NCBI RefSeq assembly: GCF_029891575.1
Contig: NZ_JARZHF010000003.1
Location: forward strand, 1 to 64,000
Reading direction: 5' to 3'
DNA: 64,000 bases
Origin: Salipaludibacillus daqingensis
GTDB taxonomy: Bacteria > Bacillota > Bacilli > Bacillales > Salisediminibacteriaceae
The position numbers were made by a program, and so were the translations under genes. Below the pieces are notes generated by a model. The model was not told the origin of the DNA. It ran no database searches and saw only the letters and a program-made list of their open reading frames with translations. Below, piece after piece: positions 24,982 through 34,148 of the stretch (positions are counted from its first letter, which is position 1; every line of letters starts with the position of its first letter).

Positions 24982-25746
24982 CTATATTTTCCACTCGTCT
25001 AATGACTGAATCGACCACGTTGGTTGAATTTCTTCATTCTTTAATTGTTCTTCAGATGTGACTCCAGTATGGACAATAATCGTATCCATGTTAGCACGAA
25101 TTCCTGCTAAAATATCAGTTTGGTAATTGTCTCCTACCATGACGGTTTCCTCAAGTTTTGTCCCCAAAACTTCAAGAGCTTGGTCAACAATGACAGATTC
25201 TGGTTTACCGATAAATGTTGGCTCGACTCCTGTAGAAACGTGAACGACGGATGTTAACGATCCATTCCCAGGAAGAAGTCCTCTCTCTGTAGGAATAGCT
25301 ACATCTCCGTTCGTCGATAAAAATGCCGCTCCGTTTCTTACTGCAAGACAAGCCCTAGAAAGCTTTTCATAATTAATACTTCGGTCTATCCCCATGACAA
25401 CGACATCGATTTCTTTTTCATTAAGTTGCAATCCTTGGTTTTTCAGTGCTTCTTCTAATCCTTGCTCACCAATCATATAAACATTCGCTTTTCCGTAAGA
25501 CTGATCAATATACTGTGCTGTTGCCATGCTTGTTGTGAAAACGTGTTTTTCTGTTGCTGGGATATCCATTGATACCAATTTATCTGCAACTTCTTTCGGT
25601 GTACGAGATGAATTATTTGTAACAAATAAGTATGGTAACTTCTGTTGCTCTAATCGTTTGACAAACCTAGATGCCGCATCAATTTTTTCTTCGCCTCGAT
25701 ACATCGTTCCGTCTAAATCAATTAAATAGCCTTGATAAGATTTCAT
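24982..25746 (-). CDS. yutF: YutF, NagD-type HAD phosphatase
   Basis: A 254-residue HAD-IIA family phosphatase. Motif I is DLDGTMYRG (Asp12 and Asp14 region), motif II is LFVTNNSSRTP, motif III Lys lies in IGKPE and motif IV is MVGDNYQTDI. The C2-type cap sits between motifs II and III. B. subtilis YutF acts on small phosphates such as sugar phosphates or nucleotides. The start ATG has GAGGATGAAGTGA upstream. The family name is sure, the substrate is not. Confidence 0.9.
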   Translation of the reverse strand: MKSYQGYLIDLDGTMYRGEEKIDAASRFVKRLEQQKLPYLFVTNNSSRTPKEVADKLVSMDIPATEKHVFTTSMATAQYIDQSYGKANVYMIGEQGLEEALKNQGLQLNEKEIDVVVMGIDRSINYEKLSRACLAVRNGAAFLSTNGDVAIPTERGLLPGNGSLTSVVHVSTGVEPTFIGKPESVIVDQALEVLGTKLEETVMVGDNYQTDILAGIRANMDTIIVHTGVTSEEQLKNEEIQPTWSIQSLDEWKI

Positions 25747-25857
25747 TTCACTTCATCCTCTATCTAAAAAAATATTCAACATTTATCGTCCATTGGTTTC
25801 AATACCTATTAAGTAAGATTTTGTTCGTAAACGTTGTTATAGAAAACAGCCATAAGC

Positions 25858-25887
25858 AAAAAGAAGCGTCACCCCTTTGGAGTGACG
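25858..25887 (-). terminator. terminator of the SufR-like regulator gene
   Basis: CGTCACCCC (25867-25875) pairs with GGAGTGACG (25879-25887), allowing one G-T. On the minus strand CTTCTTTTTG follows. Confidence 0.78.
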
Positions 25888-25892
25888 AAGAA

Positions 25893-26531
25893 TTACTCAG
25901 CCGATTTTTCAATCTTATAATAGCAATGAGGTTCTTGTCCAGTCGCCATACACATTTGACACTTGATTTCATTTGTTTCAAGTAAATCTTTAAACAAATT
26001 GATTTCTGACTCACAAACGACAGGAAACTCCTTCGCTACAGCTGCGATGGGACAATTATACTCCTTGAAAATAAAGTTGCCTTCATCATCTCTCGTTACC
26101 TCTGCCATATAACCTAATTCATTTTGGATTTTTTCCAATTCATATACTCGACTTTCGAAGTCCTTTAAAAACATTCTTTTCTCATAACGTAACCTTAGCT
26201 TTTCTTTTCTTTTAGTAAACAACGTTTGTATCCTTACTAATCCTTCATCTTCTTGAATCGTTCTTAATAAATCGATCGTTAATTCTTGGTAATTTCTCGG
26301 AAACAATTCTTGCCCGCCTGCTGACAATTGATAAACGTTTGTTGGTCGCCCCATTGCCTGTCGATAAAGAGTTGTTTCAACAACATGATCTCTTTCTAAA
26401 GTGTTTAAATGTCGTCTGACTGCCATCTCTGTGATGGATAGTTCTCGAGCAATACTTGAAACTGTCATTTGCTTCTGCATTTTTAATAAGCTTAAAATTT
26501 GATCTCTTGTTGAGGTGGTCTTCGTAGCCAT
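25893..26531 (-). CDS. SufR-like Fe-S winged-helix transcriptional regulator
   Basis: Residues 8-70 form a DeoR/ArsR-type winged helix (MTVSSIARELSITEMAVRRHLNTLERDHVVE, then wing GRPTNVYQL). Residues 95-145 make a coiled-coil-like dimer helix. The C-terminal part has Cys160, Cys173, Cys191, Cys194 and Cys203 in the arrangement CPIAAVAKEFPVVC...CQMC...HC, which matches cluster-binding SufR proteins. SufR with a 4Fe-4S cluster represses suf genes. It is not beside the suf genes, which lie 20 kb away. That it controls them is inference. The start follows AAGGTGAGG. Confidence 0.8.
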   Translation of the reverse strand: MATKTTSTRDQILSLLKMQKQMTVSSIARELSITEMAVRRHLNTLERDHVVETTLYRQAMGRPTNVYQLSAGGQELFPRNYQELTIDLLRTIQEDEGLVRIQTLFTKRKEKLRLRYEKRMFLKDFESRVYELEKIQNELGYMAEVTRDDEGNFIFKEYNCPIAAVAKEFPVVCESEINLFKDLLETNEIKCQMCMATGQEPHCYYKIEKSAE

Positions 26532-26662
26532 ATCCTCACCTTCCTTCTCTCTCTATTCTAACGGAGGATTGCACAACAGTAAATTTTATATATAGAATGT
26601 TTAAAAAATTGACTTAATCCGTTCATATTTTGTTCAATATTTCACATAATTTTCTTTTTCTC

Positions 26663-27109
26663 CTATTCTTTCTGAGGAAGAAATGCAGAAACTGGTCCTA
26701 ATTCATTTTCTAAGTACATTCTTATTTTACCTGAAAATTGTAGTAATGTTGTCGATTCGTTTCGAAATGCCTGATATAGACGAGAAACATCCATTTCCAT
26801 ATAGTTTTGCAATAATTCCTTTCTCCAAGGGATTAACGCTTCAATCGCTTTCCCTTCTTCTTTTGTCAAAACTTTTTCGTCGACTAAAATATGAACAATA
26901 TCTTCATAGCTACCAGGATCTCTCATGATAAACCCATCAATCATTTGGTTTCCAATATCCATCATTACTTCGATCATCATATGACACGTTCTCTCAATTG
27001 CTTTTTCTGTCTCAAATGTCTTCGATTCTTTCACCTTTGAAAATTCAGATACTAAATACTCGAAATAAGATAATCGTCTTTCCATTAATTTACTGTCTAC
27101 GAAATACAT
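26663..27109 (-). CDS. yutE: YutE, DUF86 (HepT-like) protein
   Basis: A 148-residue all-helical protein of the DUF86/HepT-like family. HepT toxins carry an R-X4-6-H-X-Y RNase motif. The matching position here reads PWRKELLQNYMEMD, keeping Arg and Tyr but with Gln in place of His, so toxin-type RNase action is doubtful. No MNT-type antitoxin gene is adjacent. Place and size match B. subtilis yutE. The start ATG follows AAGGAGAG. Confidence 0.8.
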   Translation of the reverse strand: MYFVDSKLMERRLSYFEYLVSEFSKVKESKTFETEKAIERTCHMMIEVMMDIGNQMIDGFIMRDPGSYEDIVHILVDEKVLTKEEGKAIEALIPWRKELLQNYMEMDVSRLYQAFRNESTTLLQFSGKIRMYLENELGPVSAFLPQKE

Positions 27110-27290
27110 ATAGTCATCTCTCCTTAAAAAGTTTAATTAGTATGACACATTGAAAAGGTTTTCAAATAATTATGTGTACTATTTTGCAAATTATGATTTC
27201 TTTCGTGTGTATTTTTTGTTATTATGATGAAGGATTTATTATGCTTTATTTATATTATAACCGATACAAAAAAATATTGGAGGAATTATC

Positions 27291-28268
27291 ATGGATCGAG
27301 AATTAGCGATGGAAATAGTTAGAGTGACAGAAGCGGCAGCACTAGCATCATCCCAATGGATGGGGAGAGGGTTAAAAAATGAGGCAGACGATGCTGCAAC
27401 TACTGCCATGAGAAACATGTTTGATTCTGTACATATGAATGGCACTGTGGTCATTGGTGAAGGGGAACTAGACGAAGCACCTATGCTCTATATTGGAGAA
27501 AAGCTTGGTACTGGTAATGGTCCTGATGTGGATATTGCCGTTGATCCACTTGAGGGAACAAACATCGTTGCAAAAGGACATTCAAATGCGATGGCAGTGA
27601 TCGCCATTGCTGATAAAGGAACATTGCTACACGCTCCTGATATGTATATGGAAAAAATAGTCGTAGGCCCTGAATCTGCAGGTTTGATTAGATTAGAGGA
27701 CCCTATTGAAAAAACAATTGATATCGTAGCAAAGATGAATAATAAGCGAATCAGAGATGTAACCGTCATTATTCAAGAGCGGAAAAGACACGATGATCTC
27801 GTTGAACGTATCCAAAAGAAGGGTGCACGTGTTAAACTATTTGGAGAAAATGATGTGGGAGCTTCCATTGCGGCTGCTATCCCACGTTCAGGTATTGATT
27901 TATTTGTCGGAACTGGTGGTGCACCAGAAGGCGTCATTGCTGCAGCAGCGATCAAATCTCTAGGCGGAGATATGCAAGGTCGTCTCCTTCCATCAAACGA
28001 TGAAGAGCACGAACGATGTGTTAGTATGGGATTAGATGATCCTTCTATGCTACTTACTTTAAACGACCTAGTCAAAAGCGATGATGCGATTTTTGCGGCA
28101 ACTGGTGTCACATCTGGAGAACTATTAGAAGGTGTTCGCTTTTTAGGTGGTGATTTAGTGGAAACGGACACGATTGTTATGCGTGCAAAAACAGGAACCG
28201 TTCGGTATATTAAAGCCCATCACCGATTGAACCAGAAGCCACATTTAATCATGCCTGAAAATTCTTAA
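27291..28268 (+). CDS. glpX: fructose-1,6-bisphosphatase class II
   Basis: A 325-residue GlpX-type enzyme that hydrolyses fructose-1,6-bisphosphate in gluconeogenesis. The metal-site motifs GEGELDEAPMLYIGE (about 56-70) and VDPLEGTNIVAKG (about 84-96) are intact, as is FVGTGGAPEGVIAAAAIKSLGG. The start follows TTGGAGG. It leads a two-gene unit with the small gene 22 bases downstream. In B. subtilis the matching gene (ywjI) is elsewhere, so its place between yutE and yutD is lineage-specific. Confidence 0.95.
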   Translation: MDRELAMEIVRVTEAAALASSQWMGRGLKNEADDAATTAMRNMFDSVHMNGTVVIGEGELDEAPMLYIGEKLGTGNGPDVDIAVDPLEGTNIVAKGHSNAMAVIAIADKGTLLHAPDMYMEKIVVGPESAGLIRLEDPIEKTIDIVAKMNNKRIRDVTVIIQERKRHDDLVERIQKKGARVKLFGENDVGASIAAAIPRSGIDLFVGTGGAPEGVIAAAAIKSLGGDMQGRLLPSNDEEHERCVSMGLDDPSMLLTLNDLVKSDDAIFAATGVTSGELLEGVRFLGGDLVETDTIVMRAKTGTVRYIKAHHRLNQKPHLIMPENS

Positions 28269-28290
28269 CTAACAAAAGGAGCGATTCAGG

Positions 28291-28557
28291 ATGAGCGAAC
28301 GTTTTTTTCTTTACGACGAAGCAGAAGATACAAAATCACGATATGTTAGTTTTATGGGTGAGAATCAACGGTTTGATTTAGTCATTATTACAACAAACCG
28401 TTATTTCGGAAAAAAACTTGTGTTAAATATGCAGTCAAGTCGCTATGCCGTTATTGGAACAGATGACCTTGAAGAAGAAGGTTATCTTGAATCTGTCTTT
28501 CAACTAGATGAAGAAGATAGTCAGGAACTTCGTGAATTCTTATACGAAGTCATTTAA
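28291..28557 (+). CDS. small DUF3055 / SAV0927-type protein
   Basis: An 88-residue acidic protein with YVSFMGENQRFDLVIITTNRYFGKKLVLNMQSSRYAVIGTDDLEEEGY, the pattern of the SAV0927/DUF3055 family of Firmicutes. The function is unknown. It starts 22 bases after glpX with AAAGGAG, so the two are likely co-transcribed and end at a shared strong terminator. Confidence 0.78.
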   Translation: MSERFFLYDEAEDTKSRYVSFMGENQRFDLVIITTNRYFGKKLVLNMQSSRYAVIGTDDLEEEGYLESVFQLDEEDSQELREFLYEVI

Positions 28558-28572
28558 GATTTTTCTCGAAAC

Positions 28573-28626
28573 AAAACAGCACTTCTTCCCCAACATCGTT
28601 CTCGTGTGGGGAAGAAGTGCTGTTTT
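28573..28626. terminator. bidirectional terminator between the DUF3055 gene and yutD
   Basis: A perfect 19-base stem, 28573-28591 with 28608-28626 (core GCACTTCTTCCCC), has A and T runs on the two sides. Confidence 0.92.
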
Positions 28627-28645
28627 TACTTATTCTTTATAAAAG

Positions 28646-28939
28646 TCATGACGATTTAACAGCTTCTTCCTTTACTTTTTTAATTACAAAATAAGCACAG
28701 CCAAAATTACAATATTCATATAAGTATTCAGATAAATAATTAATCTTTGCATCAGCTGCTGATTTTCGATTTGTCTCTTCAAAAAAACCTTTTAGTCGGA
28801 GCTGCTCGTAGCCCCAATCCCCAACAATATAATCATATTTATTCAGCACATCACTGTATCTTTCTTTGAATGCCTCTTCAGACCATCCTTCTCTAACTTC
28901 TTCCACAAGTTCATACGTATGACCTTGAACTTCAATCAT
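28646..28939 (-). CDS. yutD: YutD, DUF1027 family protein
   Basis: A 97-residue protein with the DUF1027 core RYSDVLNKYDYIVGDWGYEQLRLKGFF and the C-terminal YLYEYCNFGCAYFVIKKV. The function is unknown; the family is common in Bacillales and Lactobacillales. I use ATG 28939, after AGGTAGGTG. It stands alone, divergent from the yutC-type lipoprotein gene and close to lipA, as in B. subtilis. Confidence 0.87.
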   Translation of the reverse strand: MIEVQGHTYELVEEVREGWSEEAFKERYSDVLNKYDYIVGDWGYEQLRLKGFFEETNRKSAADAKINYLSEYLYEYCNFGCAYFVIKKVKEEAVKSS

Positions 28940-29083
28940 TCCAAACACCTACCTTTGCTACTTTCTATGTTGCCTTAATTTACAAAAAATTTCAATGCTA
29001 ACTTCTATTTATTTTGTCCACCATTTACCACTTCATTGAATCGATACAATTGTACACCCTAGGAAAGAGGAGGTGTATAAAAA

Positions 29084-29719
29084 ATGAAAAACAAATCAAA
29101 AATATCGGTTCTTCTAACGTTGCTAGTTCTATCCCTAACAATTCCAGCTTGCGGAGAAGTAGACAATACAGGGGGACAAGGTCAAGGGTTTGACTTTATG
29201 CGTGGCTATGGTCGAGATGATCAAAGTCATGCAATAAACAAAAAAGAAGTAGCTGATCCGAGACCTTTCACACAGTATGGCTTTCAACGACACACAAAAA
29301 GATCTGTTGCTCAAGGTGGAGGAATTCCCGGATACTCCGTCTATGACCGTTCTCTGTTAGCTGAAAGTATAAGTGAAATGGCAGCAGTATTGCAAGATGT
29401 GAATGATGTTGGGGTACTCGTTACAGATCAGCATGTGCTGATTGCCTATGATAGCCCTTCTCCAGATCGAGAAGCAGTAGCCGATCAAGTGAAACAGACG
29501 GCTATGTCTGTTATCCCAGCTTATTACGATGTGTATGTTGCAGATGACATTACACTCATGGATGAAATTGAACGTTTCAAAGGGCGATCATCAAAAGAAC
29601 AATCACAAATCGGTGCATTACACCAGACTATTGAACAAATGAAAGAGTATCCTCAAGGTGCGTCTGAAGATGAAAAAGGGAATCCAAACAAACCGTCTAC
29701 TAACATGAACAACAACTAG
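29084..29719 (+). CDS. yutC: YhcN/YlaJ-family sporulation lipoprotein
   Basis: A 211-residue lipoprotein; the signal peptide ends in LTIPACG with Cys23 as the lipidation site. The middle part has SLLAESISEMAAVLQDVNDVGVLVTDQHVLIAYD and IPAYYDVYVADD, the pattern of the spore membrane YhcN/YlaJ domain. The C-terminal tail is rich in Asn and charged residues. It was probably made in the forespore, by analogy with YhcN. RBS AGGAGGTG is strong. It matches B. subtilis yutC in position next to lipA (yutB). Confidence 0.85.
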   Translation: MKNKSKISVLLTLLVLSLTIPACGEVDNTGGQGQGFDFMRGYGRDDQSHAINKKEVADPRPFTQYGFQRHTKRSVAQGGGIPGYSVYDRSLLAESISEMAAVLQDVNDVGVLVTDQHVLIAYDSPSPDREAVADQVKQTAMSVIPAYYDVYVADDITLMDEIERFKGRSSKEQSQIGALHQTIEQMKEYPQGASEDEKGNPNKPSTNMNNN

Positions 29720-29755
29720 TCATTTCTAATTCACAATAAAACTTCATTGATTAGA

Positions 29756-29792
29756 AAAAAATCGTCACTTATTGAGATAAGTGACGACTTTT
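29756..29792. terminator. bidirectional terminator between yutC and lipA
   Basis: AAAATCGTCACTTAT pairs with ATAAGTGACGACTTTT around TGAG. Confidence 0.88.
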
Positions 29793-29818
29793 CATTGATC
29801 TCTTAAACATATATTTTT

Positions 29819-30712
29819 TTAGCTAGAAACTTCGTTCATCTCTACTGCATTTACTTGTTCATCAGCATGATAGGAAGATCGGACCAACGGACCTGATTCA
29901 CAGTGTTTAAATCCTTTTTCCATAGCTATCTCTTTCAATTCCGCAAATTCTTCTGGTGTCCAATATTTAACTATTTTCAAATGAGACTTCGTCGGCTGTA
30001 AATATTGCCCAATTGTCAATATATTCACATCTACTGACCTAAGATCATCCATCGTTTCGATGATTTCCTCTTTCGTTTCACCAAGTCCCACCATAATGCT
30101 TGATTTAGTTGGAATTTTTGCATTCATTTCTTTCGCTCTCCGCAGTACTTCTAATGTTCGGTCATACGTAGCTCTAGCTCGAACCGTAGGTGTTAATCTG
30201 CGCACTGTCTCTACGTTATAGTTAAAAATATGCGGATTTGCTCCAATTAACGTTTGCAAATTCTCTTCTTTCCCTCCCATATCTGAGGGGAGAACTTCTA
30301 CAGATGTGAACGGACTAGCTCTATGGATCGCGCGAACCGTTTCTGCAAAAACGTGGGCTCCACCATCTTTTAAATCATCTCTTGCTACTGCTGTAATAAC
30401 AACATGTTTTAACCCCATTAACTTTACAGACTCGGCAACTCTTTCTGGCTCTTGCTCATCCAATTCTGTTGGAAGTCCTGTTTTCACCGCACAAAAACGA
30501 CAAGCGCGAGTACAAATATCTCCTAAAATCATAAACGTTGCCGTTTTTCTTTCAGCCCAACATTCATGAATATTAGGACATTTCGCTTCTTCACAAACAG
30601 TATGTAAATTTTTTTCTCTCATTAATTTCTTTAACCCTGTATAAGATTCATTTGTATTTAATTTAATTTTTAACCAATCAGGTTTACGAACATGTTCTTC
30701 TTTTTTAGCCAT
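29819..30712 (-). CDS. lipA: lipoyl synthase
   Basis: A 297-residue radical SAM enzyme inserting two sulfurs into octanoyl chains on E2 and GcvH proteins. It has both clusters: auxiliary [12 protein letters not shown] (Cys40, 45, 51) and radical [11 protein letters not shown] (Cys67, 71, 74). The RSSY motif near the C terminus (VRSSYHADE) ligates the auxiliary cluster. It consumes an Fe-S cluster per cycle, so it depends on the suf/NFU proteins found here. Its protein target GcvH is encoded at 59339-59722. The start ATG follows AAAGAGGGAG. It matches B. subtilis yutB/lipA. Confidence 0.96.
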   Translation of the reverse strand: MAKKEEHVRKPDWLKIKLNTNESYTGLKKLMREKNLHTVCEEAKCPNIHECWAERKTATFMILGDICTRACRFCAVKTGLPTELDEQEPERVAESVKLMGLKHVVITAVARDDLKDGGAHVFAETVRAIHRASPFTSVEVLPSDMGGKEENLQTLIGANPHIFNYNVETVRRLTPTVRARATYDRTLEVLRRAKEMNAKIPTKSSIMVGLGETKEEIIETMDDLRSVDVNILTIGQYLQPTKSHLKIVKYWTPEEFAELKEIAMEKGFKHCESGPLVRSSYHADEQVNAVEMNEVSS

Positions 30713-30900
30713 AAAACTTCACGCTCCCTCTTTCTTTTAGCTAACATGTTGGGTCTGTTCACATTTCCAATACCATGTTAGTACTAACTTTAACACGATA
30801 TAGTAAAGATCACAAAGAACTTATTATCGAAAAATCTGCGTATGAAATCGCTCCAACTTCCAAAAGATAAATCAAAAGCAGACGAAAGGGGATTCTAACC

Positions 30901-31908
30901 TTGCTAAGAAAAGTAATTACTTGTTTCATTATTTTACTCATCTTCCTTATTTCATTTTCCATCCCTTCCATGGCTGAAAACATCGAAGATTTAACTCCTG
31001 AAGAATTGGATGACAAAAGAATGGGATTATATTTAAAAACGGAATCAACAACATCTATACCATGGTATTATTTTGCCGCTGTAGATAGTTATGAAAGAGG
31101 ATTGAGACGAGCTAGAAAAGACTTGCCCGAAGAAAAGGGGTTAATTGCTATCCATATTACTCAAGAGGAATGGCAAGGACCGGCAAATCCCTTACAAGAA
31201 GACCAAAACCCACGCTCCATTTCTTTTTTTGAAGGGATTGGTAAAGATGGAAACGGAGACGGTATAGCAGATCTCAACGATGATGAGGATGTACTCTATT
31301 CTTTTGCTTCTTTTCTTTCCTCTTATGGTGTTCATGATAAAGATATTCAAATAGGCTTATGGGATTATTATCAACGAGACAAAGCTGTAGAACTTGTTAC
31401 AGGCCATGCGAGAACGTATAAAACGATAAATTCCCTTGATTTAAGAGAACGAGCTTTTCCTGTCCCTTTATCCGCTAATTACAGTTATCGAAGCACATGG
31501 GGCAATGCAAGAGGCTGGGGCGGTAAACGAATTCATGAAGGCACCGATATTTTTGCTGGCCATGGTCTTCAAGTAAAATCAACAACATTTGGTATTGTCG
31601 AATTAAAGGGGTGGAATAAATTTGGAGGATGGAGAATAGGTGTTCGTGATACAAATAATGTTTACCATTATTATGCCCATTTAAGTAGCTTTGAAAAAGG
31701 TATTGAGCGAGGGACAGTTGTAAAACCAGGTGATGTCATCGGTTACGTTGGTAGTTCAGGATATGGTAAGGAAGGAACACAAGGTAAATTCCCTCCGCAC
31801 TTGCACTATGGAATGTATCGCGATAATGGTTTTATCGAATGGTCCTTCGATCCTCATCCTTCATTAAGAATTTGGGAAAAAGCCGAACGGAAACGCAAAA
31901 GTTCTTAA
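30901..31908 (+). CDS. lytH: LytH-type M23 L-Ala-D-Glu endopeptidase (sporulation)
   Basis: A 335-residue secreted protein: signal peptide (about 1-27, ending SMA-EN), a middle domain and a C-terminal M23 peptidase domain. Zinc ligands appear in RIHEGTDIFAG (His and Asp) and in PPHLHYGMY (HxH type). B. subtilis LytH (YunA) trims stem peptides to make the single L-Ala side chains of spore cortex. The length is close to the B. subtilis protein. The start is TTG behind AAAGGGGATTC. It is divergent from lipA. Confidence 0.9.
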   Translation: MLRKVITCFIILLIFLISFSIPSMAENIEDLTPEELDDKRMGLYLKTESTTSIPWYYFAAVDSYERGLRRARKDLPEEKGLIAIHITQEEWQGPANPLQEDQNPRSISFFEGIGKDGNGDGIADLNDDEDVLYSFASFLSSYGVHDKDIQIGLWDYYQRDKAVELVTGHARTYKTINSLDLRERAFPVPLSANYSYRSTWGNARGWGGKRIHEGTDIFAGHGLQVKSTTFGIVELKGWNKFGGWRIGVRDTNNVYHYYAHLSSFEKGIERGTVVKPGDVIGYVGSSGYGKEGTQGKFPPHLHYGMYRDNGFIEWSFDPHPSLRIWEKAERKRKSS

Positions 31909-31930
31909 TTTATATAAATAGTTATAAATT

Positions 31931-31963
31931 AAAGCTCAGTGCCGTTATGGCCACTGAGCTTTT
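31931..31963. terminator. bidirectional terminator between lytH and the NSS gene
   Basis: AAAGCTCAGTG pairs with CACTGAGCTTT around a GC-rich loop, followed by one more T. Confidence 0.82.
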
Positions 31964-31978
31964 GAACTGTGATCATTT

Positions 31979-33316
31979 TTAGAAAATATTCAAGAACAAG
32001 ATCCATAAAATACCCGCTGGTGCAATGATTCGGATAAACCATAACCAAATCATTCCAATGATTGAATCTGTTAAACCTGTTTCTTTTAATGCATCAACTT
32101 GGTTCCAACCCCATCCAACAAATAAGGCAATGAACAATCCACCGAGTGGAAGTGTATATTTATCTGTTATCGTATCAACAAGATCAAGGAATGGAAGGTC
32201 GAATAGCGTAAATGTTAAAGGACCACCTTGACTTAACGCTGATGGAATACCAAACAACGTAACGACAACACCTGCGATAATTGTTGCTTGCTGGCGTTTC
32301 CAGTTCATTTTGCGCATCAAATAAGATACACTAACTTCTAATAATGAAATTGCTGATGATAAAGCAGCAATGGCTACAAGGAAGAAGAAAAGAATGGCGA
32401 AAACTGTTCCGCCTGTGCCCATTTGAGCAAATACTTCAGGTAATGTGATAAATATTAATCCCGGTCCACTTGCGGGGTCAAGCCCAAACGTAAATACTGC
32501 TGGAAAAATCATAATACCTGCAACGATAGCAAATAACGTATCAAGTACAACAACTCCACCTGCTGCGTTAGGAAGTTTTGTTTCTTTAGGTAAATAACTA
32601 GCGTACGTAATCATTGCACCCATCCCTAACGAAAGAGTGAAAAATGCCTGACCAACAGCGGCCGAATAAACACTCGGATCTCCAAAAGCACTCCAGTCCG
32701 GTGTAAATAAGAATCTCAAACCTTCGCCTGCACCGTCAAGTGTTAAACTATATCCAGCTAACACAATAAGTATTAATGCTAATAATGGCATGAAAATACG
32801 ATTTGAAAGTTCGATCCCTTTTTTGACACCAAAAAATACAATGGCTATTACAACTGCCATAAAGAAGAACTGCCAGAAAACTGGTCCTGTTGCGCCTCCT
32901 ATGAAGTTCACGAAGAAATCAGCATATCCACCTTGTTCTACCGCTCCAGCGGCTCCAGTTAAGTAGCTATACAGGAAGTAAACGACCCAACCTGCTATAA
33001 CCCCATAAAAGGATAAAATCAAGAAAGATGTTAAAACACCTAGTACACCACCGATAACCCAAGGTTTCCCAGGAGCGATATTGTTAAATGAGCCAACTAC
33101 GTCCGATTGACCTCTTCGACCAATAGAAAATTCAGCAAGTAAGACAGGAAGCCCTACAAGAAAAATACATAATACATAAATTAATAAAAAGGCCGCTCCA
33201 CCACTATCTCCCGTTACATAAGAAAAACGCCAAATATTACCTAAACCTACTGCTGAACCTACGGCGGCTAATATAAAGCCCATTTTCGTGGCCCATTGTT
33301 CGCGTCCATTATTCAT
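31979..33316 (-). CDS. sodium-dependent amino acid symporter, SNF/NSS family
   Basis: A 445-residue membrane protein with the LeuT-type core. It begins with QWATKMGFILAAVGSAVGLGNIWRFSYV, the first helix with the Na+ site and unwound substrate-binding part. SDSGGAAFL, TLSLGMGAMITYASYL and the later helices follow. Eleven to twelve membrane helices and the absence of a long C-terminal tail fit bacterial NSS proteins such as MhsT and LeuT. It imports an amino acid driven by Na+; which one is not evident. I use the second ATG (33316), 8 bases after GGGAG. A near-perfect promoter lies at 33449-33477. Confidence 0.9.
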   Translation of the reverse strand: MNNGREQWATKMGFILAAVGSAVGLGNIWRFSYVTGDSGGAAFLLIYVLCIFLVGLPVLLAEFSIGRRGQSDVVGSFNNIAPGKPWVIGGVLGVLTSFLILSFYGVIAGWVVYFLYSYLTGAAGAVEQGGYADFFVNFIGGATGPVFWQFFFMAVVIAIVFFGVKKGIELSNRIFMPLLALILIVLAGYSLTLDGAGEGLRFLFTPDWSAFGDPSVYSAAVGQAFFTLSLGMGAMITYASYLPKETKLPNAAGGVVVLDTLFAIVAGIMIFPAVFTFGLDPASGPGLIFITLPEVFAQMGTGGTVFAILFFFLVAIAALSSAISLLEVSVSYLMRKMNWKRQQATIIAGVVVTLFGIPSALSQGGPLTFTLFDLPFLDLVDTITDKYTLPLGGLFIALFVGWGWNQVDALKETGLTDSIIGMIWLWFIRIIAPAGILWILFLNIF

Positions 33317-33448
33317 AGTCATAACTCCCTTCAGTCTGTTATCCTAGTTAATCTTTCTTAGTTCTTTTTTAAAATAAGGATGTTCGTCTTAATTTACAAC
33401 CCCCTCAAGATCTGCCTTCATTCATAGATAATGAATCTTTACTATCTT

Positions 33449-33477
33449 ATTATAATTATCTGACAATTGTTTGTCAA
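33449..33477 (-). promoter_or_regulatory. consensus sigma-A promoter of the NSS gene
   Basis: On the minus strand TTGACA (33472-33477), exactly 17 bases, TATAAT (33449-33454): a perfect consensus. The -35 lies inside an inverted repeat TGACAA-4-TTGTCA, a possible operator. The 5' leader is about 125 bases with no recognised riboswitch. Confidence 0.85.
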
Positions 33478-34113
33478 AGTATTTTCGGAATATTCTATAA
33501 AAATCTGAAAATAATGATGATATCATTTTTCTTTTCATTCTTTCACAGATTACCGGCGCTTTTTACTTCACATAATAAATTAACTTTAAATAAATGACGT
33601 GCTCTTTTAGTTTATAAACAATGTTTTGTAATCTTAATCATTGATGCTTAAGTCTATTAGTATGTCGATATTTATCATAATTGAACTGTTGTTGTCCTAT
33701 CGCGCATTTTTGATATTCTAAAATGCAATCCATTGAATTTATCTTACAATGACGCGATATAATCAATCACTATCGACAATTTATAAAAAGCTGTCGACTA
33801 ATTTGAAGTTCAGAAGCGAAGTTGTATCACAAATAATATTTTTTAATCATAATTTATACATTTATAGCATAAAGAAAGTTTATCAAACGCTCGTCTTCCA
33901 GCGACGTCCAATGCGTAGTTATACTTATGTAGTAAGAAAGTAGCTATACTTATTGTATAAATAGCGATGCGGTTCTTCGTTAAGAAGAACCGCATCGCTA
34001 TAAGCACACATATCTAAGTAACCATCCGTTAAAACTGCAATGACAAAAATGAAATGTTTAAACCACATATCAACAACCTAATGAGTCCTTTCCATTATCG
34101 TTTATAAGACAAT
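33478..34113. other. gene-free AT-rich gap with an orphan hairpin
   Basis: This gap separates the NSS and P-type ATPase genes. An ORF of 64 codons at 33749-33943 has no ribosome binding site and reads as random AT-rich sequence, so I do not call it. The only clear structure is the 17-base hairpin at 33961-34001. Confidence 0.5.
33961..34001. repeat. 17-bp perfect inverted repeat, no T run
   Basis: The arm ATAGCGATGCGGTTCTT (33961-33977) and its exact complement (33985-34001) close a 7-base loop. It is GC-richer than its surroundings and has no adjacent poly-T on either side. It may be a terminator without T tract, a structured RNA or a protein site. Confidence 0.6.
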
Positions 34114-34142
34114 GAAGCGCTGTTAGTGTTTAACAGCGCTTC
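34114..34142. terminator. hairpin at the end of the P-type ATPase gene
   Basis: GAAGCGCTGTTA (34114-34125) pairs with TAACAGCGCTTC (34131-34142). The T run is weak on the minus strand, so it is an imperfect terminator. Confidence 0.55.
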
Positions 34143-34148
34143 GGATGT

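Noticed and set aside
33317-33448. T-box or riboswitch in the leader of the NSS symporter gene
   Set aside because: Leader is only about 125 bases, with no T-box sequence, no aptamer pattern and no terminator.
33749-33943. 64-codon plus-strand ORF
   Set aside because: No ribosome binding site, AT-rich random-looking protein, no terminator in the usual place.
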